Positions 12,625 to 25,123 of a DNA stretch of 64,000 bases are shown here, one piece after another (within the stretch, counting starts at the first letter, position 1; each line of letters opens with the position of its first letter). Position numbers and translations under genes: made by a program. The notes beneath the pieces were generated by a model. That model ran no database searches, was not told where the DNA came from, and was given only the letters and a program-made list of their open reading frames with translations. The stretch comes from Viridothelium virens (lineage: Eukaryota; Ascomycota; Dothideomycetes; Trypetheliales; Trypetheliaceae), in contig ML991777.1 of NCBI GenBank assembly GCA_010094025.1, positions 62,001 through 126,000 of the forward strand, given 5' to 3'.

Positions 12625-14008
12625 ATGATGTTACAGTCATTAGGCCCTGTCAGCACGGCGGCGCTGATATTTGGCGGTTGCTGCTCCAATGTGAGTTCAC
12701 CGATATCTCTGCCTTAAGGCAACTACTCACAGATCCCTTAGGTCTTTGCCCTTGAAGCCATAGTGAAGTACGCCATTGCGAATGCTTAGTCTCAAATGTA
12801 TGACGCTAATCTTACTGCAGGACAGAGCCTGACAGTGGTGGGTACCTCGCTCCATTTAAATAATTCCCTTCGTTTTTTATGGGTGAAGTCTGAGAACAGC
12901 AAATACTACAGGTCTATTAATCACATTCATGCAATTTGTTTTTGCCAGTTTAGCCGCCTATCCATTTCAAAATCGTCCTCAGACTTCCAACACTCCCTCG
13001 GAAAAGCCACCCGTGCCCGTCTACAAATGGGGCGTTGTAGCAGCCATGTTCTTCAGTGTCAACATGCTCAACAATTGGGCGTTCGCCTTTAACATCTCTG
13101 TTCCTGTGCATATCATCCTTCGTAGCTTCGGAAGCGTGACGACTATGGGCGCAGGCTACTTACGAGGTCGTCGATACTCCCGGATTCAACTTCTAAGCGT
13201 GGTCATGCTCACTCTCGGCGTGATCCAGAGTGCATGGGCAGACTCCGAGTCGAAAGTAGGTCTCCTCCTTCAAACCCCGACTACCTTAGTTCCTTTCCCA
13301 CCACTGGAGAACCTCCCAGCTACGACGCTAAGCGTGTCTCAGGGCAAATCCATGAAGGCAGCGGCCGCCGTCTCCGACGGCACCACCATCTTCGGCATGG
13401 GCCTCCTCGTCCTGCTCATCGCCCAGCTCCTCTCCGCCTTCATGGGCACCTACGTCCAAGACGTCTACGCCTACCACACCGCGCACTGGACTGAGAACCT
13501 CTTCTACTCCCACTTCCTGGGCCTCCCCCTCTTCCTCCCCCTCGCCTGGACCCTCACCACCCAGTACCTGCGCCTCGCCCGGACCCCGCCTCTCGCCGAG
13601 ATGCCCTCCACCTCGCGCTACATGTCCAGCTTTAGCCCCGCGTACGACGCGACGGCTGCGAGCTCGCACGGTGGCGGCGGCTTACTGAACGCGGTTCCGG
13701 GTGGGCTCGCCATGCTGCTCGTGAATGCGGTGACGCAGCTGGCGTGTATCAGCGGGGTGAACCTGCTGAGCGCGAAGTCGAGTGCGGTGACGGTGACGAT
13801 TGTGCTGAATATCCGGAAGCTGGTCAGCTTCATGCTGAGCATCTGGTTGTTTGGGAACCCGTTGAGTCTGAAGATGCTGGCCGGAGCGGTGTTGGTGTTT
13901 GGATCTGGCGCGTTGTATGGGTGGGAGACGACGGTGGGGATCCGGCTGAGAGAGGAGAGGGCAAGGAAACGGGGGGAGGAGGAGACGGTGGAGCCGAAGC
14001 GGTTTTGA
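12625..14008 (+). CDS. YEA4: UDP-N-acetylglucosamine transporter, SLC35B / Yea4 type
   Basis: Golgi/ER carrier bringing UDP-GlcNAc into the lumen for glycan and chitin synthesis. Four exons: 12625-12690, 12742-12767, 12821-12837 (only 17 bases) and 12912-14008, about 401 residues. Splicing gives LIFGGCCSN-VFALEAIVK-TEPDSG-LLITFMQFVF, matching the family N terminus through three junctions. Downstream motifs are NMLNNWAFAFNISVPVHIILRS, MGAGYLRGRRYS, a central loop, then ISGVNLLSAKSSAVTVTIVLN and GALYGWETT, with about ten membrane helices overall. The C terminus is Arg/Glu rich. Two ATGs lie in tandem (12625 and 12628), so the start is uncertain by one codon. From about 13370 to the stop, third-position GC is much higher than in the first half. 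UDP-GlcNAc specificity is inferred from the family. Confidence 0.88.
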
Positions 14009-14012
14009 AAAA

Positions 14013-14046
14013 GAGGGATAGGGATGGGATGGGATGGGATGGGATA
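14013..14046 (+). repeat. (GGGAT)n microsatellite
   Basis: About six near-perfect copies of a GGGAT pentamer, with one or two GATAG variants, lie just after the transporter stop codon in its 3' UTR. Purely a simple repeat by appearance. Confidence 0.85.
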
Positions 14047-14264
14047 GAGGTGGCATAGACGAGGGCATGGGTGAAGGGATTCGGCGTGCGGGATCTTGTA
14101 CCGTTTGCACGAGCGGCGTTCGAATTGGATCGTTTCGTTTAGTCAATGTTTTACAAAGGGTATTGACTCCATTGCAGGTGCAAAATACCTCGAATGCTAT
14201 TTTACTGTACAGCAGAAAACAAACATACAGAGCGCTCTAGACACCACTTCCTCTTCGAGATTTT

Positions 14265-16471
14265 CTAATACGTTCGCTTGAAGGGGGGAACAGCCTTGCA
14301 CTCGTTCTCATCTAGGGTATGGCCCACGACTCCACGGTACCCAATATCCACGTTCGAATGTGGCTCCTTTTGCCATGTGAGAGTATGTTTCATCCAGTGG
14401 TCATCGTCACGCTCGGGGAAGTCTTCACGGGCGTGTGCGCCGCGAGACTCCTTTCGGTTTGCAGCTGCTTCAGCGGTTTGTACCCTTTGATGCAAATTAG
14501 CCTCCGTGCTCTCAGGAAATAGATTCGGATTGTAACACTTACGCGCATGTGAGAAGATTCCGTAGCTCCAAGGTCTCAACGAGATCGGAGTTCCAAATCA
14601 TACTTCGGTCCTTGGTTCCAACCTGACTGAATGTCTGATCAACATCCCTCATCTTCTTCACTCCCTCATCCAAACTCTCTTGCGTACGGAACACGCTGAC
14701 ATCGGTCTGCATGACCTTTTGCATGGCAGCGCGGATTTCGCTCGTCGACTTCGGTCCATCCGCTGTTCGCAATTCGTCAATGACCGAGATGGCGTCGGCG
14801 CCTGCGTCCGCTCCGATCTCCTTATGCGTCTCTCCTGGCGAGAAGTTGTCGCGAATCGTGTGCGAGACGGCGCGACCAAAGACGACCAGGTCAAGAAGCG
14901 AGTTCGCTCCCAACCGATTTGCGCCATGAACTGACACACATGCCGCTTCACCACAAGCGAAGAGACCGGGAACGACTTTGTCCTGACCCTTCTCATCGAC
15001 GGTGAGCACCTCTCCGGTGTACTTGGTTGGAATACCACCCATGTTGTAGTGCACAGTCGGTAGGACTGGAATGGGTTGCTTGCGGACGTCCACACCGGCG
15101 AAGATTGAGGCTGTCTCAGAAATACCTGGAAGACGGTCGTGCAGAACTTCAGGCGGGAGATGGCTGAGTTGTAGGTAGATATGGTCTTTGTCTGGACCAA
15201 CACCGCGGCCCTCTCGGATCTCCATCGTCATTGATCGGGATACGACATCCCGACTAGCAAGATCTTTTGCGGTAGGTGCGTATCTCTCCATGAATCGCTC
15301 GCCTTCGGAGTTGAGGAGGTATCCGCCCTCGCCTCTGGATCCCTCAGTTATCAGGCAGCCAGCGCCATAGATACCCGTGGGGTGAAATTGAACAAATTCA
15401 AGGTCCTGGTTGGGCAAGCCGGCGCGAGCAACCATAGCCATCCCGTCTCCGGTACAGGTGTGAGCAGAAGTACAGCTGAAATAGGCGCGGCCATATCCTC
15501 CCGTTGCAAGTACAGTGTTGTGTGCGCGGAATCGGTGTAATGTTCCATCTTCTTGATTGTATGCAATGACACCCTTGCACTGGCCGTCCTCCATAATCAG
15601 ATCAGTCGCGAAGAACTCAATGAAGTAGTTCGTGTTGTGCCGTAGAGATTGACCGTAGAGTGTGTGTAGTAGAGCATGGCCTGTCCTGTCAGCGGCAGCA
15701 CAGCATCGATATGCCTGGCCTCCTTTGCCGTATTTCTGTGACTGTCCACCGAATGCTCGTTGATAACTGGGACGTCGTTAGCGTACTCGTCCACTTTCTT
15801 TCTTTCCTAGCCTTACATTCTTCCGTCCTCGGTACGGGAGAAAGGGCAACCGTAGTTCTCCAATTCGATAACACTTTGCGGAGCTTCTCTTGTCATGTAA
15901 TGGATCGCATCTTGATCTCCTAACCAGTCAGAGCCTTTGACGGTATCGTACATGTGCCATCGCCAGTCATCCTCGTGCATGCTGTGATCTTCCATTTAGC
16001 GTCGCGGTTCTTCGAGGTATATGCTTGGTAGGACTTACTTTCCAAGCGCAGCATTGATACCACCTTGTGCGGCTACCGTATGAGACCTGGTCGGAAACAA
16101 CTTCGATATACAAGCAGTGTTGAAGCCAGCTTCCGCGAGCCCAAAGGCAGCACGCAGGCCAGAGCCTCCTGCTCCGACAACAAGAGCGTCGTACTCATGG
16201 TCGACAACTGGATATTTATTACTAATATGGGAGGACACTTCTTTTGCTCGAAGGGGCTGGTTGGCGATAATACGAGAAACAGGTTTCGTGGATGAGAAGG
16301 CCCGATGTTGTGGTCGTAGAGTCCTCGATAGCTAATATGTGTTGACATTAGCGTTGCGCTGATTGGACAGGACTTGCTTCTACACATGCCCGCACCATTG
16401 ACGACAAGTCGGAAGGTGTTGGCACATACCTTGGAGGCAGAGATGAAGTGCCGTAAGCCCAGAGAAGACAT
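14265..16471 (-). CDS. SDH1: Succinate dehydrogenase flavoprotein subunit, mitochondrial
   Basis: Catalytic FAD subunit of complex II, oxidising succinate to fumarate in the TCA cycle and passing electrons to the iron-sulfur subunit. Five exons: 16471-16430, 16331-16039, 15981-15817, 15766-14543, 14484-14265; 647 residues. The first exon [14 protein letters not shown] and the Arg-rich stretch after it form the mitochondrial presequence. Then come the dinucleotide fold [15 protein letters not shown], the FAD-linking histidine in [30 protein letters not shown], active-site [14 protein letters not shown] and SRGEGGYL, the HYNMGGIPT motif, [26 protein letters not shown], and the C-terminal TLTWQK and PPFKRTY. 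All five junctions keep homologue residues continuous. Complete and apparently functional. Confidence 0.96.
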
Positions 16472-16902
16472 TGTACTTGGCAGCCACCAGACAGGCCAGG
16501 GGACGGGCGAGGAAAAAGTCTGGCTATGCGGAGCAGGGAATGAAAAGTAATTGCCCGGAGAGAATGAAAGTAGAGAAGGATGTAAAGATGGTGCACTGAG
16601 GTAATAGATCGTTAGAGGGGCGCGGCCGAGGTCCTGCAGGCAGGGGACAAAAGTCTAGGCCGATATTAACGTCCCGTCTTCTCCGAGATCTGCCCACTTT
16701 CGCCGATACATGTATCTTTTAATGTTTTAATAATATGTAATTGCCACCATGTGTGCACTAGAATGTAAACCGGTTTAGCATTTCCATTGAACGACACCCG
16801 TGAGGCCAGTCCCTCTTCCTCTACTAATGGTAGCTCTATAGAATACAATACAAAGTAGGTAGGTATGTTCCACGCAACTGCAAAAGGCCAACCCTCCATC
16901 GC
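16472..16902. promoter_or_regulatory. SDH1 promoter and RPT1 3' flank
   Basis: A 431-base gap between tandem minus-strand genes. It must contain the SDH1 5' UTR and promoter and the RPT1 3' UTR; no distinct motif stands out. Confidence 0.4.
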
Positions 16903-18456
16903 TCAATTGTACTGCATGTACGTCGCTGTGGAGTTGAACTTGAGGTTGCCTTTGATGACCTTGTCCACCGCTGACAAGAAATCCTTTTCGGTGGCAACCT
17001 TTCTTCGTGCCCGGATGGCGAACATGCCCGCTTCAGTTGCCACACTCCTAAGTTCAGCTCCTGTTGCATTTGGACATAATCTCGAAATGAGCTCCCATCG
17101 GATATCTCGCTCAACTGACATACTCTTTGCGTGAATTCGAAGGATATTTGCTCGGCCTTCCATATCTGGTAGTGAGAACTCAATCTTACGGTCGATCCGT
17201 CCAGGACGCATGAGGGCAGGATCCAGAGTTGACGGCCGATTTGTTGCGAACATGACTTTGATGTTTCCTCTTGAGTCAAAACCATCAAGTTGTGTAATAA
17301 GTTCCAGCATGGTTCGTTGAACTTCATTATCGCCTCCTGCACCATCATCAAACCGAGCACCACCAACGGCATCGATTTCATCGAAGAAAATGATGCAGGC
17401 TTTCTTGGTCCGTGCCATCTCGAACAATTCTCGTACCATCCTTGCTCCTTCTCCTACGTATTTCTGGACAAGCTCACTCCCAATGACTCGAATGAACGTT
17501 GCATCTGTTCGATTTGCCACAGCCCTCGCACAGAGCGTCTTACCAGTCCCGGGAGGTCCATAGAGAAGAGCACCCTTAGGAGGGTCTATGCCAAGGTTGA
17601 CGAACCGTTCTGGAGAAAGGAGGGGCATCTCAACCACTTCTCGTAATTTTTCAATTTGTTCCTTGCAACCGCCGACATCTCCGTACGTTACATCAGGTTT
17701 ATCCTCCACCGTCATCATTGTGACACTCGGGTCGATCTTTGGAGGTAGGGGTAGAAGGATCTGATACTTATTCCGATCGACACTGCCTTATGTATCAGAG
17801 CTGAAGCATCATGATCTGAGCTGAAGCGCGTAACTCACCCGACTCGCATTCCCTCCTCAATATCTGTTGGACTTACTCTCTCGCCTAATTTCACGACGAA
17901 CTTGGCTATTTGCTTGACGTTGATGACGTATTTGCTCTTTTCGGTGTCCTTATCGTCCTGAATGATCTTTGTGCATCGTGCCACCTGCAAAGGCTGCTCT
18001 TCTTGCATCCGTTGTCTGTCCGCAGCGACATCCCATAGATGTGGTGGTGCTAGCCCTGTGTCTGATTCCTAGGATTTCTCTGTAAGTATGGCGCGGAAGA
18101 GGCGGATCAAGGGACTCGTAATACCTTTACACCTATGATCAAATCATCATCAGCACTTTTGAGAGGACGATGTATCGGCATGATCAGTAGAATACAACTC
18201 ACCTATCTTCTCGTTGACGCTAGTCTGCTTGTCCTTAATCTCCTTCTCGAGCCTCTTCAGGGCAGCCGCGTACGGAGCAGCGCCATAGGTCTTCAGGACT
18301 TGGATATCCCTAGAGCAGCTTTAGAAACGTATCGCACATCGCGTCCCACTTGCTAACATACTCATCTGAAAGAGGTGTTATCTTTTTCTCTGGCTCCTCA
18401 TCGTCTGCGTACGTCTTCTGGTACTTTTCCCAGTTCTGTCCAGTGGCACTGGGCAT
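16903..18456 (-). CDS. RPT1: 26S proteasome regulatory ATPase Rpt1
   Basis: AAA+ subunit of the 19S proteasome base that unfolds substrates and helps gate the 20S core. Five exons: 18456-18362, 18309-18203, 18132-18125 (8 bases), 18068-17839, 17782-16903; 439 residues. The N terminus [19 protein letters not shown] is family-like, followed by a coiled-coil/OB part ([11 protein letters not shown]). The ATPase domain has Walker A GPPGTGKT, Walker [12 protein letters not shown], sensor [12 protein letters not shown] and the arginine finger RPGRIDRK. The tail ends YMQYN, which separates Rpt1 from the other five Rpt proteins. The 8-base exon codes the middle of KIGVKESDTGL; without it the conserved residues and frame are lost. 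It shares a 356-base intergenic region with CCT4, transcribed the other way. Confidence 0.96.
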
Positions 18457-18812
18457 GGCTGACGGTGGCGGTGAAGGATCAAAGCAAACGCTTGTGGGTA
18501 CTTTGGGGCAATTTTTGGACTCGAGCGTCGGATGTGCGAAGGTGACAGGGAATGGAACGGGTTGGTCGTGCTATGTTGGCAGATGTGAATGGTGATAGAA
18601 CGAAGTTAAGTCAAAGTCGATGCGGATGTCATCTCCAAGCACCGCAGGTGGCCCAAGCTTCGTGATGCTCGCAGGCAGAACGCGCCGCGTCGTAGAATTC
18701 TTAAATCCATGATCTTTCTTGCTCACTGCATAGTCTCTTCAACGAAACACTACTTCTTTCAATTCTCAGCTGTTGACCAAGAACATAGCCGTCCAGTCTA
18801 TCTCCTGCAATT
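18457..18812. promoter_or_regulatory. Shared bidirectional promoter RPT1 / CCT4
   Basis: 356 bases separate the two start codons. A GGTGGCCCA sequence near 18650 partly resembles the yeast Rpn4 element GGTGGCAAA but differs in the last bases, so I do not claim a site. Confidence 0.6.
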
Positions 18813-20886
18813 ATGGCGGCTGTCCAGGCTGCTCCCAGCGCCGGCAATAATGCCTTCAAAGTATGACGAAAAGTTTCATTGCGCGAGTAACAGGAACTAA
18901 TTCCTCTCTAGGACAAAGAAAAGCCTCAAGCGGTACGGACAGCCAACATCGTTGCTGCACGAGGTCAGCATCATCCATCATCTCAAGAGATTTAAAGCTG
19001 ACAAAAATCTATGCAGCTGTCGCAGACGCCATAAGAACGGTATGGATCTTTAGAGTTCGTACTCATAGCATCTGGTACTAAGACATATTCTACAGTCTCT
19101 AGGACCCAGGGGTATGGACAAAATGGTGAGACTTTCTGCCAAAGCTTCTCTCCAGTTCTCGCTAACATCATTAGATACAAACGGGTAAAGGCGAGACGAT
19201 CATAGTAAGGGCAATGCTCCTTCATCTTAGAATATCTCCATCTCACGCATTCCAGACGAACGACGGCAATACTATGTTGAAGGACATGAGCGTCATGCAC
19301 CCGGCAGCGAAGATGTTGGTTGACCTGGCGAACGCTCAGGATATCGAAGCAGGAGACGGCACTACTTCCGTCGTTGTCATAGCAGGCAGCCTACTTGGCG
19401 CTGCTGAACGTCTACTTGCAAAGGGTATTCATAACCACGTATAAGATTTGAAACTATCATAAGCTGATTGGGACATATTCAGGCATTCATCCCACTGTCA
19501 TTTCGGAATCATTCCAGCGAGCAGCCAATGCCGCCGTCCAAACACTTCACGACATGTCAATACCAATCTCTCTTACTGATCGCGCTACATTACTCAAAGC
19601 CGCTTCCACATCTCTGTCATCCAAAATCGTATCTCAAGAACCGAAACTTGCCCCTATGGCTGTTGATTCCGTGCTGAAGATAATAGATCTGAAAACGGCG
19701 GACAATGTCGATCTCAAGAACATTAGGATTTTGAAGAAAGTTGGAGGCACGATAGACGACAGCGAGATGGTAGATGGGCTCGTCTTGCAGCAGCAGGCGG
19801 TCAAAAGTGGTGGCGGCCCAGCTCGTATGGAGAAGGCCAGAATTGGTCTAATTCAATTCCAGCTCAGTCCGCCAAAACCAGATGTAAGAAAAGTGACCCC
19901 GAGGATGGACTACTGTCGCTCCGCTGACACAGTAGCTTAGATGGAGAACCAAATAGTGGTGAATGATTACAGACAGATGGACAAAATTCTGAAAGAGGAG
20001 CGAACATATCTTCTCAACATGGCCAAGAAGATAAAGAAATCGAAATGCAATGTCCTCTTGATCCAGAAATCTATTCTGAGAGATGCTGTCAACGACCTGT
20101 CTCTCCATTACCTCGCCAAACTGAATATACTTGCCGTCAAGGATATTGAGCGAGACGAGGTTGAGTTTATCTGCAGGGTGCGTATCCCGAATCTCAAACA
20201 CGTGCAATTTTTAACGTTGTAGCAGAGTACCGGTTGCAAGCCAATAGCGGATATCGATTCTTTTACCGAGGACAAGCTCGGTTCTGCCGATCTCGTCGAA
20301 GAAGTGCAGACCTCCGGAGCGAGAATTGTGAAGGTTACGGGAGTCAAGGCAGCCGCGCAAACCGTCTCTATTGTGTGTCGAGGTGCCAACCCTCTGATCC
20401 TCGACGAAGCCGAGCGTAGCCTGCACGATGCACACTGCGTAATTAGATGCCTAGTCAAGAAAAGGTACAACGGGTCCTTGAGTATGATTTGAATTTCTAG
20501 AAGCTGACAAAAATATCAGAGCCCTGCTTGCGGGTGGCGGTGCACCAGAAATAGAGATTGCCCAGTCGCTATCCCATCAGTCGCGGTCACTGACAGGGAC
20601 GGAGGCGATCTGCTGGAAGGCATTTGCTGATGCCATGGAAGTCATTCCCACCACACTGGCTGAGAACGCAGGCCTTAATTCTATCAAAGTTGTCACAGAT
20701 CTGAGACATCGTCATGCTCTGGGAGAGAAGAATGCCGGGGTGAGCATCAAGACCGGGGGCGTCAAGAATAATATCGCGGAAGAAAACGTATTGCAACCAC
20801 TCCTGGTGAGCACAAGTGCCATCGAGCTCGCGGCAGAAACCTTGAAGTCAATACTTCGTATCGATGACATCGCATTGTCAAGATGA
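18813..20886 (+). CDS. CCT4: T-complex chaperonin subunit delta
   Basis: One of eight subunits of the cytosolic CCT/TRiC chaperonin that folds actin, tubulin and WD40 proteins. Ten exons: 18813-18860, 18912-18963, 19017-19039, 19096-19125, 19175-19204, 19256-19424, 19483-19883, 19941-20177, 20226-20464, 20520-20886; 531 residues. Group II chaperonin signatures are all present: [24 protein letters not shown], nucleotide-binding [12 protein letters not shown], the apical segment with [12 protein letters not shown], and GGGAPEIE near the C terminus. The residues around LSLHYLAKL and [13 protein letters not shown] point to delta. Exons are very short in the first 120 codons, with five exons of 23 to 52 bases. 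Frame is kept through all nine introns. Complete. Confidence 0.95.
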
Positions 20887-22244
20887 AACATTTTCCGAGG
20901 TCCCCATAGGGCAAGTCGGCTCGAGAAAGTCCATCGTGCCACTTGAAAGATGCCAGCTAGAACATTTCAGCAGGGCGTTCTTAGATGCACGTCGTCACCG
21001 GACTGACAAAACCTTTGTGCAGCAATGTTTCGGTGGCTTCAATCCTCATATTTTGAGGCTCAAAATACCTAGTAGAATAGCAACGTAAAAGAAGGCTCAA
21101 AATAGAATTCTGAGGGGCTCCTTGGTTCCTACCATACTGTTGGGCTGGGACAGTCTTTCGCCGCCTGTCGAGAATTGAGTGTTCATTTCCCCCTGCGTAC
21201 CTAATGTACTCGGTACGGAGTAAGCCAGCCCCAATAGTCTAAATAAACTATTTCCCCAACTGGGGAGTTCGCTATAACTTTCCCCAGTCAGGAAACTTCC
21301 GTTCAAGGTCCTTCGTGTAACTTTACCACTGAGCGGCACGTACTCGCAGACAGGGCACAAGGAAGGTGTCATCATTGGGAGGATTTTGATTCATTCCCTG
21401 ACCGACCATCTCCTTCTCTCCACCCATGCGCGCTGTCTTGCTTTTCCGCACGATGAAGGAAATCTAAGACCGACCGCGCTGACTGCAGAGGTTAGGATGG
21501 GCCATGTGCACTGCATCGACCATCACGAGGGAACAGCATCTGGACAATGGACGGAAGGAGGTGCCGGTGACCAATAGAGTTCGCGTCACTCGAAGGTGTA
21601 GTGCTGCGGCCCAGCTTGGCCCTATCTTGGCGCAATCCCGGTAGACGACGGAACAAGGGCCAGGGTCCGCTGTTTTCGACAGGCACAGGACTGTGAGTGG
21701 TTGCTTAAACATTGGAAGATGCGGTGGGTGCAGTGGTTCTTGCGGCGGAGATTGCGCAGCTGCCGGTTTCTCCAACGGTGTGAGGCTAAAGCGAGCTTGT
21801 TCCCTTGGCGCCCGCGCTGGGGCCTGGGATTCCCCGCAAGACTCCACAAAAAAATGGCGGCCCGCAAACACCTCCCGTTTTTCGATGCTCTTCGACGCGT
21901 CTCCTCCACATCATGACTGAGCATGAGTCCCTCTGACTGCTACAGACTCGCCGCTCCGGCTATGTTGAACAACCTCTGCAAGCGCCCATGGCCTGCTGCA
22001 TGCTTGTGATCTACTATCGTCGTCCCGTCTCTGTGCTGGGTGCATCCCGTGGCCCCCTTTTATGGCCTTGCGCGTTCTCGACAGAATAGTCTACATTGCA
22101 CTATTGCTTCGATCCCCCTGAGCAGTAGCTCTGTCGTCAGTACGGGGTATTGACTATTAAAATGGACCTTTCCCACTGCTGCTCGCCGCTCAGCCGGCCC
22201 GTCGTTGCTGTAGCTTTTCGGTTTTCTTCACAACGCTCTTTGCC
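20887..22244. promoter_or_regulatory. Long intergenic region upstream of glutaminase gene
   Basis: A 1358-base gap. It contains a perfect palindrome with half-sites TCCCCA and TGGGGA (21253-21266), a nearby CCCCAG, and one reverse copy of the intergenic decamer (GTACGGAGTA, 21213-21222). The core CTGGGG matches the fungal carbon-repressor CreA consensus SYGGRG, but that consensus is short. A weak TATA-like ACTATTAAAA lies near 22150. Short open frames in 21386-21924 show no family signature. Confidence 0.5.
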
Positions 22245-25123
22245 ATGTTTTCTTCCTTAGTTGCTCTCTGCCTGGCCAGCTTGGCTACGGCTCAAAATCC
22301 CTTCACTGTCGGTGCAGATGCAAATGTGAGCTATTCTCCTGCTCGGCCGCCAGCGGTGCCACTTGCTGTTCGATCACCATATACCAGCGCTTGGACCTCG
22401 ACCTCCGATAATGGCACTTTGAACTCCAACGGCGTCATCTTTTGGACTGGTGCAGCTCTTGGCTGGGAGGGTATCGTGACTGTTGATGGCATTTCGTACG
22501 AATATCTTGGAACTGGCTCACAAACTCTGCCTACTCTTCCGAACCTTCGCTCTGCTACGCCTATGCATGTCAGTTATGATTCGCAGTATTCCAACTTTAC
22601 CTTTGCGGCTGGTCCCCTTCTCGTGACTGCAAGCTTTTTGTCGCCGGTTCTCCCGCTCGACTACTGCCGGACTAGCATTCCTCTTAGCTATCTGACAACC
22701 TCCTTCGTTTCCACCGATAATGGAACACATAATGTACAATTGTATGGTGACGTCAACGGGGCCTGGATTAGTTTTGATGCCTCTGCAACCATTGAATGGA
22801 TGCTTTATCAAGGAGCAACGGCTTTTAATAGCTCTTCGAATGCTACCACTACCAACTCATCGTCAATCTACACCTGGTGGGTTTGAACTCGACAAGCATT
22901 GTCGAGGGTCTCTTTGAGCTAACGCCATAATAGGATCTACCAATTGCAACAACAGTACGAGTATGGAGAGGATTCAGATTTCCCAGAATGGGGTAATTTC
23001 TCGTTTAGCACAAGCCCAGGGGGTGCCAGGAGCTTTGGCTACCAGAGTGGTTACTCAGTAGACTTGATTTACAACTACGTCAACAACCGCCAGCTCGCAG
23101 ACACCGTGGACCCCAACTATCGGCCATCCGGAACCATGGACCCTGTCTTCGCCTTCACCCATGACTTCGGCTCTGTGACCTCCGGAAGTGTACTGTATAC
23201 TCTTGGCTCGATTCAGACTCCCATCATCAATTACCTCACTCCCCAGGGCCTCCAGGGTCTACAACCTTGGTGGACTCGATGCTACGGTGGGATTTTCGAC
23301 ATGATCGATTTCCATTATAACGACTTTGCGACGAGCTCTTCGATGGCCTATGATTTCGAAACTCAGCTCAAGTCTGATGTGGATGCTTACTACAGTGCAG
23401 AGGGTGCCATGGTCTACAGCAACAGCTCTGTATCTCCAGCGCCGGTTTACTCCAATGGAAGCGAAGGCTTCGCCAGTGGTGTGGACCAATTCGGCAACCC
23501 GTACATCTTTGATCCCAATACTGCCTACGGTTTCCTTGACCCGAACAACTTTAGTGGAATTGCCATCCCCGATGTCTCCGAGGCTGAATCTTACTACTCT
23601 ATCGTTGCCTTGTCCGCACGACAGGTAATGGGAGCATACGTACTTACTGTGCCGTCGACTAACACCTGTCAAAACTCGACTGTCAACCAATCCGAACCCC
23701 TCATGTTCCAGAAGGAAATCTCCTCAGATGGCAATGTCAACACCGTGGATGTCATGTTCCCTGCCATGCCGTGGTTCTTGTACGCCAACCCAGAGCTTCT
23801 CCGATTCAATCTGGAGCCACTGTACCAGAACCAGGAAGACGGTTTCTACCCCAATGGATATTCCATGCATGATCTCGGATCAGCTTTTCCAAACGCCACT
23901 GGACATGTCGAGGGCAATGACGAATATCAGCCAGTTGAAGAGTCCGGCAACATGTTGATCATGACTTATGCATACTACAAATTTTCCGGCAATTCCGCAT
24001 TCCTTGAGCAGCACTATGATATTCTCACTCGTTGGGCAAGCTACTTGATTGAATTCTCACTGATACCAGGTCTGCAAGTGAGCACAGGTATGTTACCTCG
24101 TTCATGATTAATGATGAGAAGCTAATAGTGGTTTCACTAGATGACTTTGCTGGTGCACTTGCCAACCAGACAAATCTTGCCATCAAGGGCATTGTCGGAC
24201 TCCAATCCATTTCTCTCATCGCCAGGACGATTGGGAACGAAGCTGATGCTGCAAACTATGCCGGGATTGCGTCCAGCTACTACGACCAGTGGGAGTACCT
24301 TGCTGTCGAGTAAGTGCTATACTGCTTCCGATACTATGCAAAGCCACCACTAATGCACACTCCAGTCCTAGCAGGACTCATACTCTTCTGGGGTACGAAT
24401 GGCGGTCAAGCTGGGGACTACTCTACAACATCTATCCAGACAAGCTTCTCAATCTCGGTAAGGAGTCAAGAGTCACAATTCATAAAAATAAGATCTGACC
24501 CTGCTATCATAGGCATCATTTCCGAAGAGATCTTTGAGATGCAGTCTAATTGGTACCCACAAGTATCTCAAGTCTTCGGCGTCCCACTCGACAGCCGTCA
24601 TTCCGAGACCAAGAGCGACTGGCAGCTCTGGACTGCCGCCTACTGCGCCCCCTCCACCCGCCGTCTTTTTGTCAATGCCATCGCCTACTGGCTTAACTAC
24701 ACCAGCACCAACCTCCCCTTAACCGATCTTTATGAGACCATCGACGACGGTAGCTACCCTGTCAGCCCCAGCGTCGTCACCTTCATCGCCCGCCCCGTCG
24801 TCGGCGGCCACTTCAGTCTGCTCGCTCTCCTCAAGACGGGCGACAACAGCCAGACTGGTACGGCGTTGAACTCGACTTTCCCAGCCAACTCCACCAGTGC
24901 CTTGAGCGAGAGCGGTGCCGCAGGCTCCATGTACTCGACCGACATCCAGCAGGCGACTGCATCGGGCTTCTCGATGCAGAGCATGGATCATCTTAGCGCG
25001 ACGGTGCAGGGGCCGCAGTTCACGTCGATCAATACGGCGACGGGGACAACGACCGAGGCCATTAACGGGCCGGCGAGGTATACGGGTGTACCGAAGGAGA
25101 AGAGGGGGACTTTTCATAAGTAG
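22245..25123 (+). CDS. gtaA: Secreted glutaminase, GtaA type
   Basis: Extracellular fungal glutaminase converting glutamine to glutamate and ammonia. Five exons: 22245-22876, 22934-24087, 24141-24309, 24366-24457, 24513-25123; 885 residues, close to family size. The N terminus MFSSLVALCLASLATAQ is a clear signal peptide. The mature protein has many N-glycosylation sequons (NVS, NGT, NSS, NAT). Family stretches include FWTGAALGWEG, PEWGNFSFSTSP, FAFTHDFGSV, QQQYEYGEDSDFPEW, PWFLYANPELLRFNLEPLY, PNGYSMHDLGSAFPNATGH, VEESGNMLIM, STDDFAG, NLAIKGIVGL and WLNYTSTNLPLTDLYET, consistent with the DUF4965/DUF5127/DUF1793 arrangement. Splice junctions restore motifs such as STDDFAG. The GC content of the last 500 bases is markedly higher than in the middle. 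Substrate is inferred from characterised Aspergillus GtaA. Confidence 0.88.

Noticed and set aside
18640-18660. Rpn4-type proteasome element before RPT1
   Set aside because: GGTGGCCCA differs from GGTGGCAAA in key positions.
21386-21924. Overlapping short frames on both strands before the glutaminase gene
   Set aside because: Several frames overlap with none preferred; cysteine/arginine-rich random look, no homology recognised.
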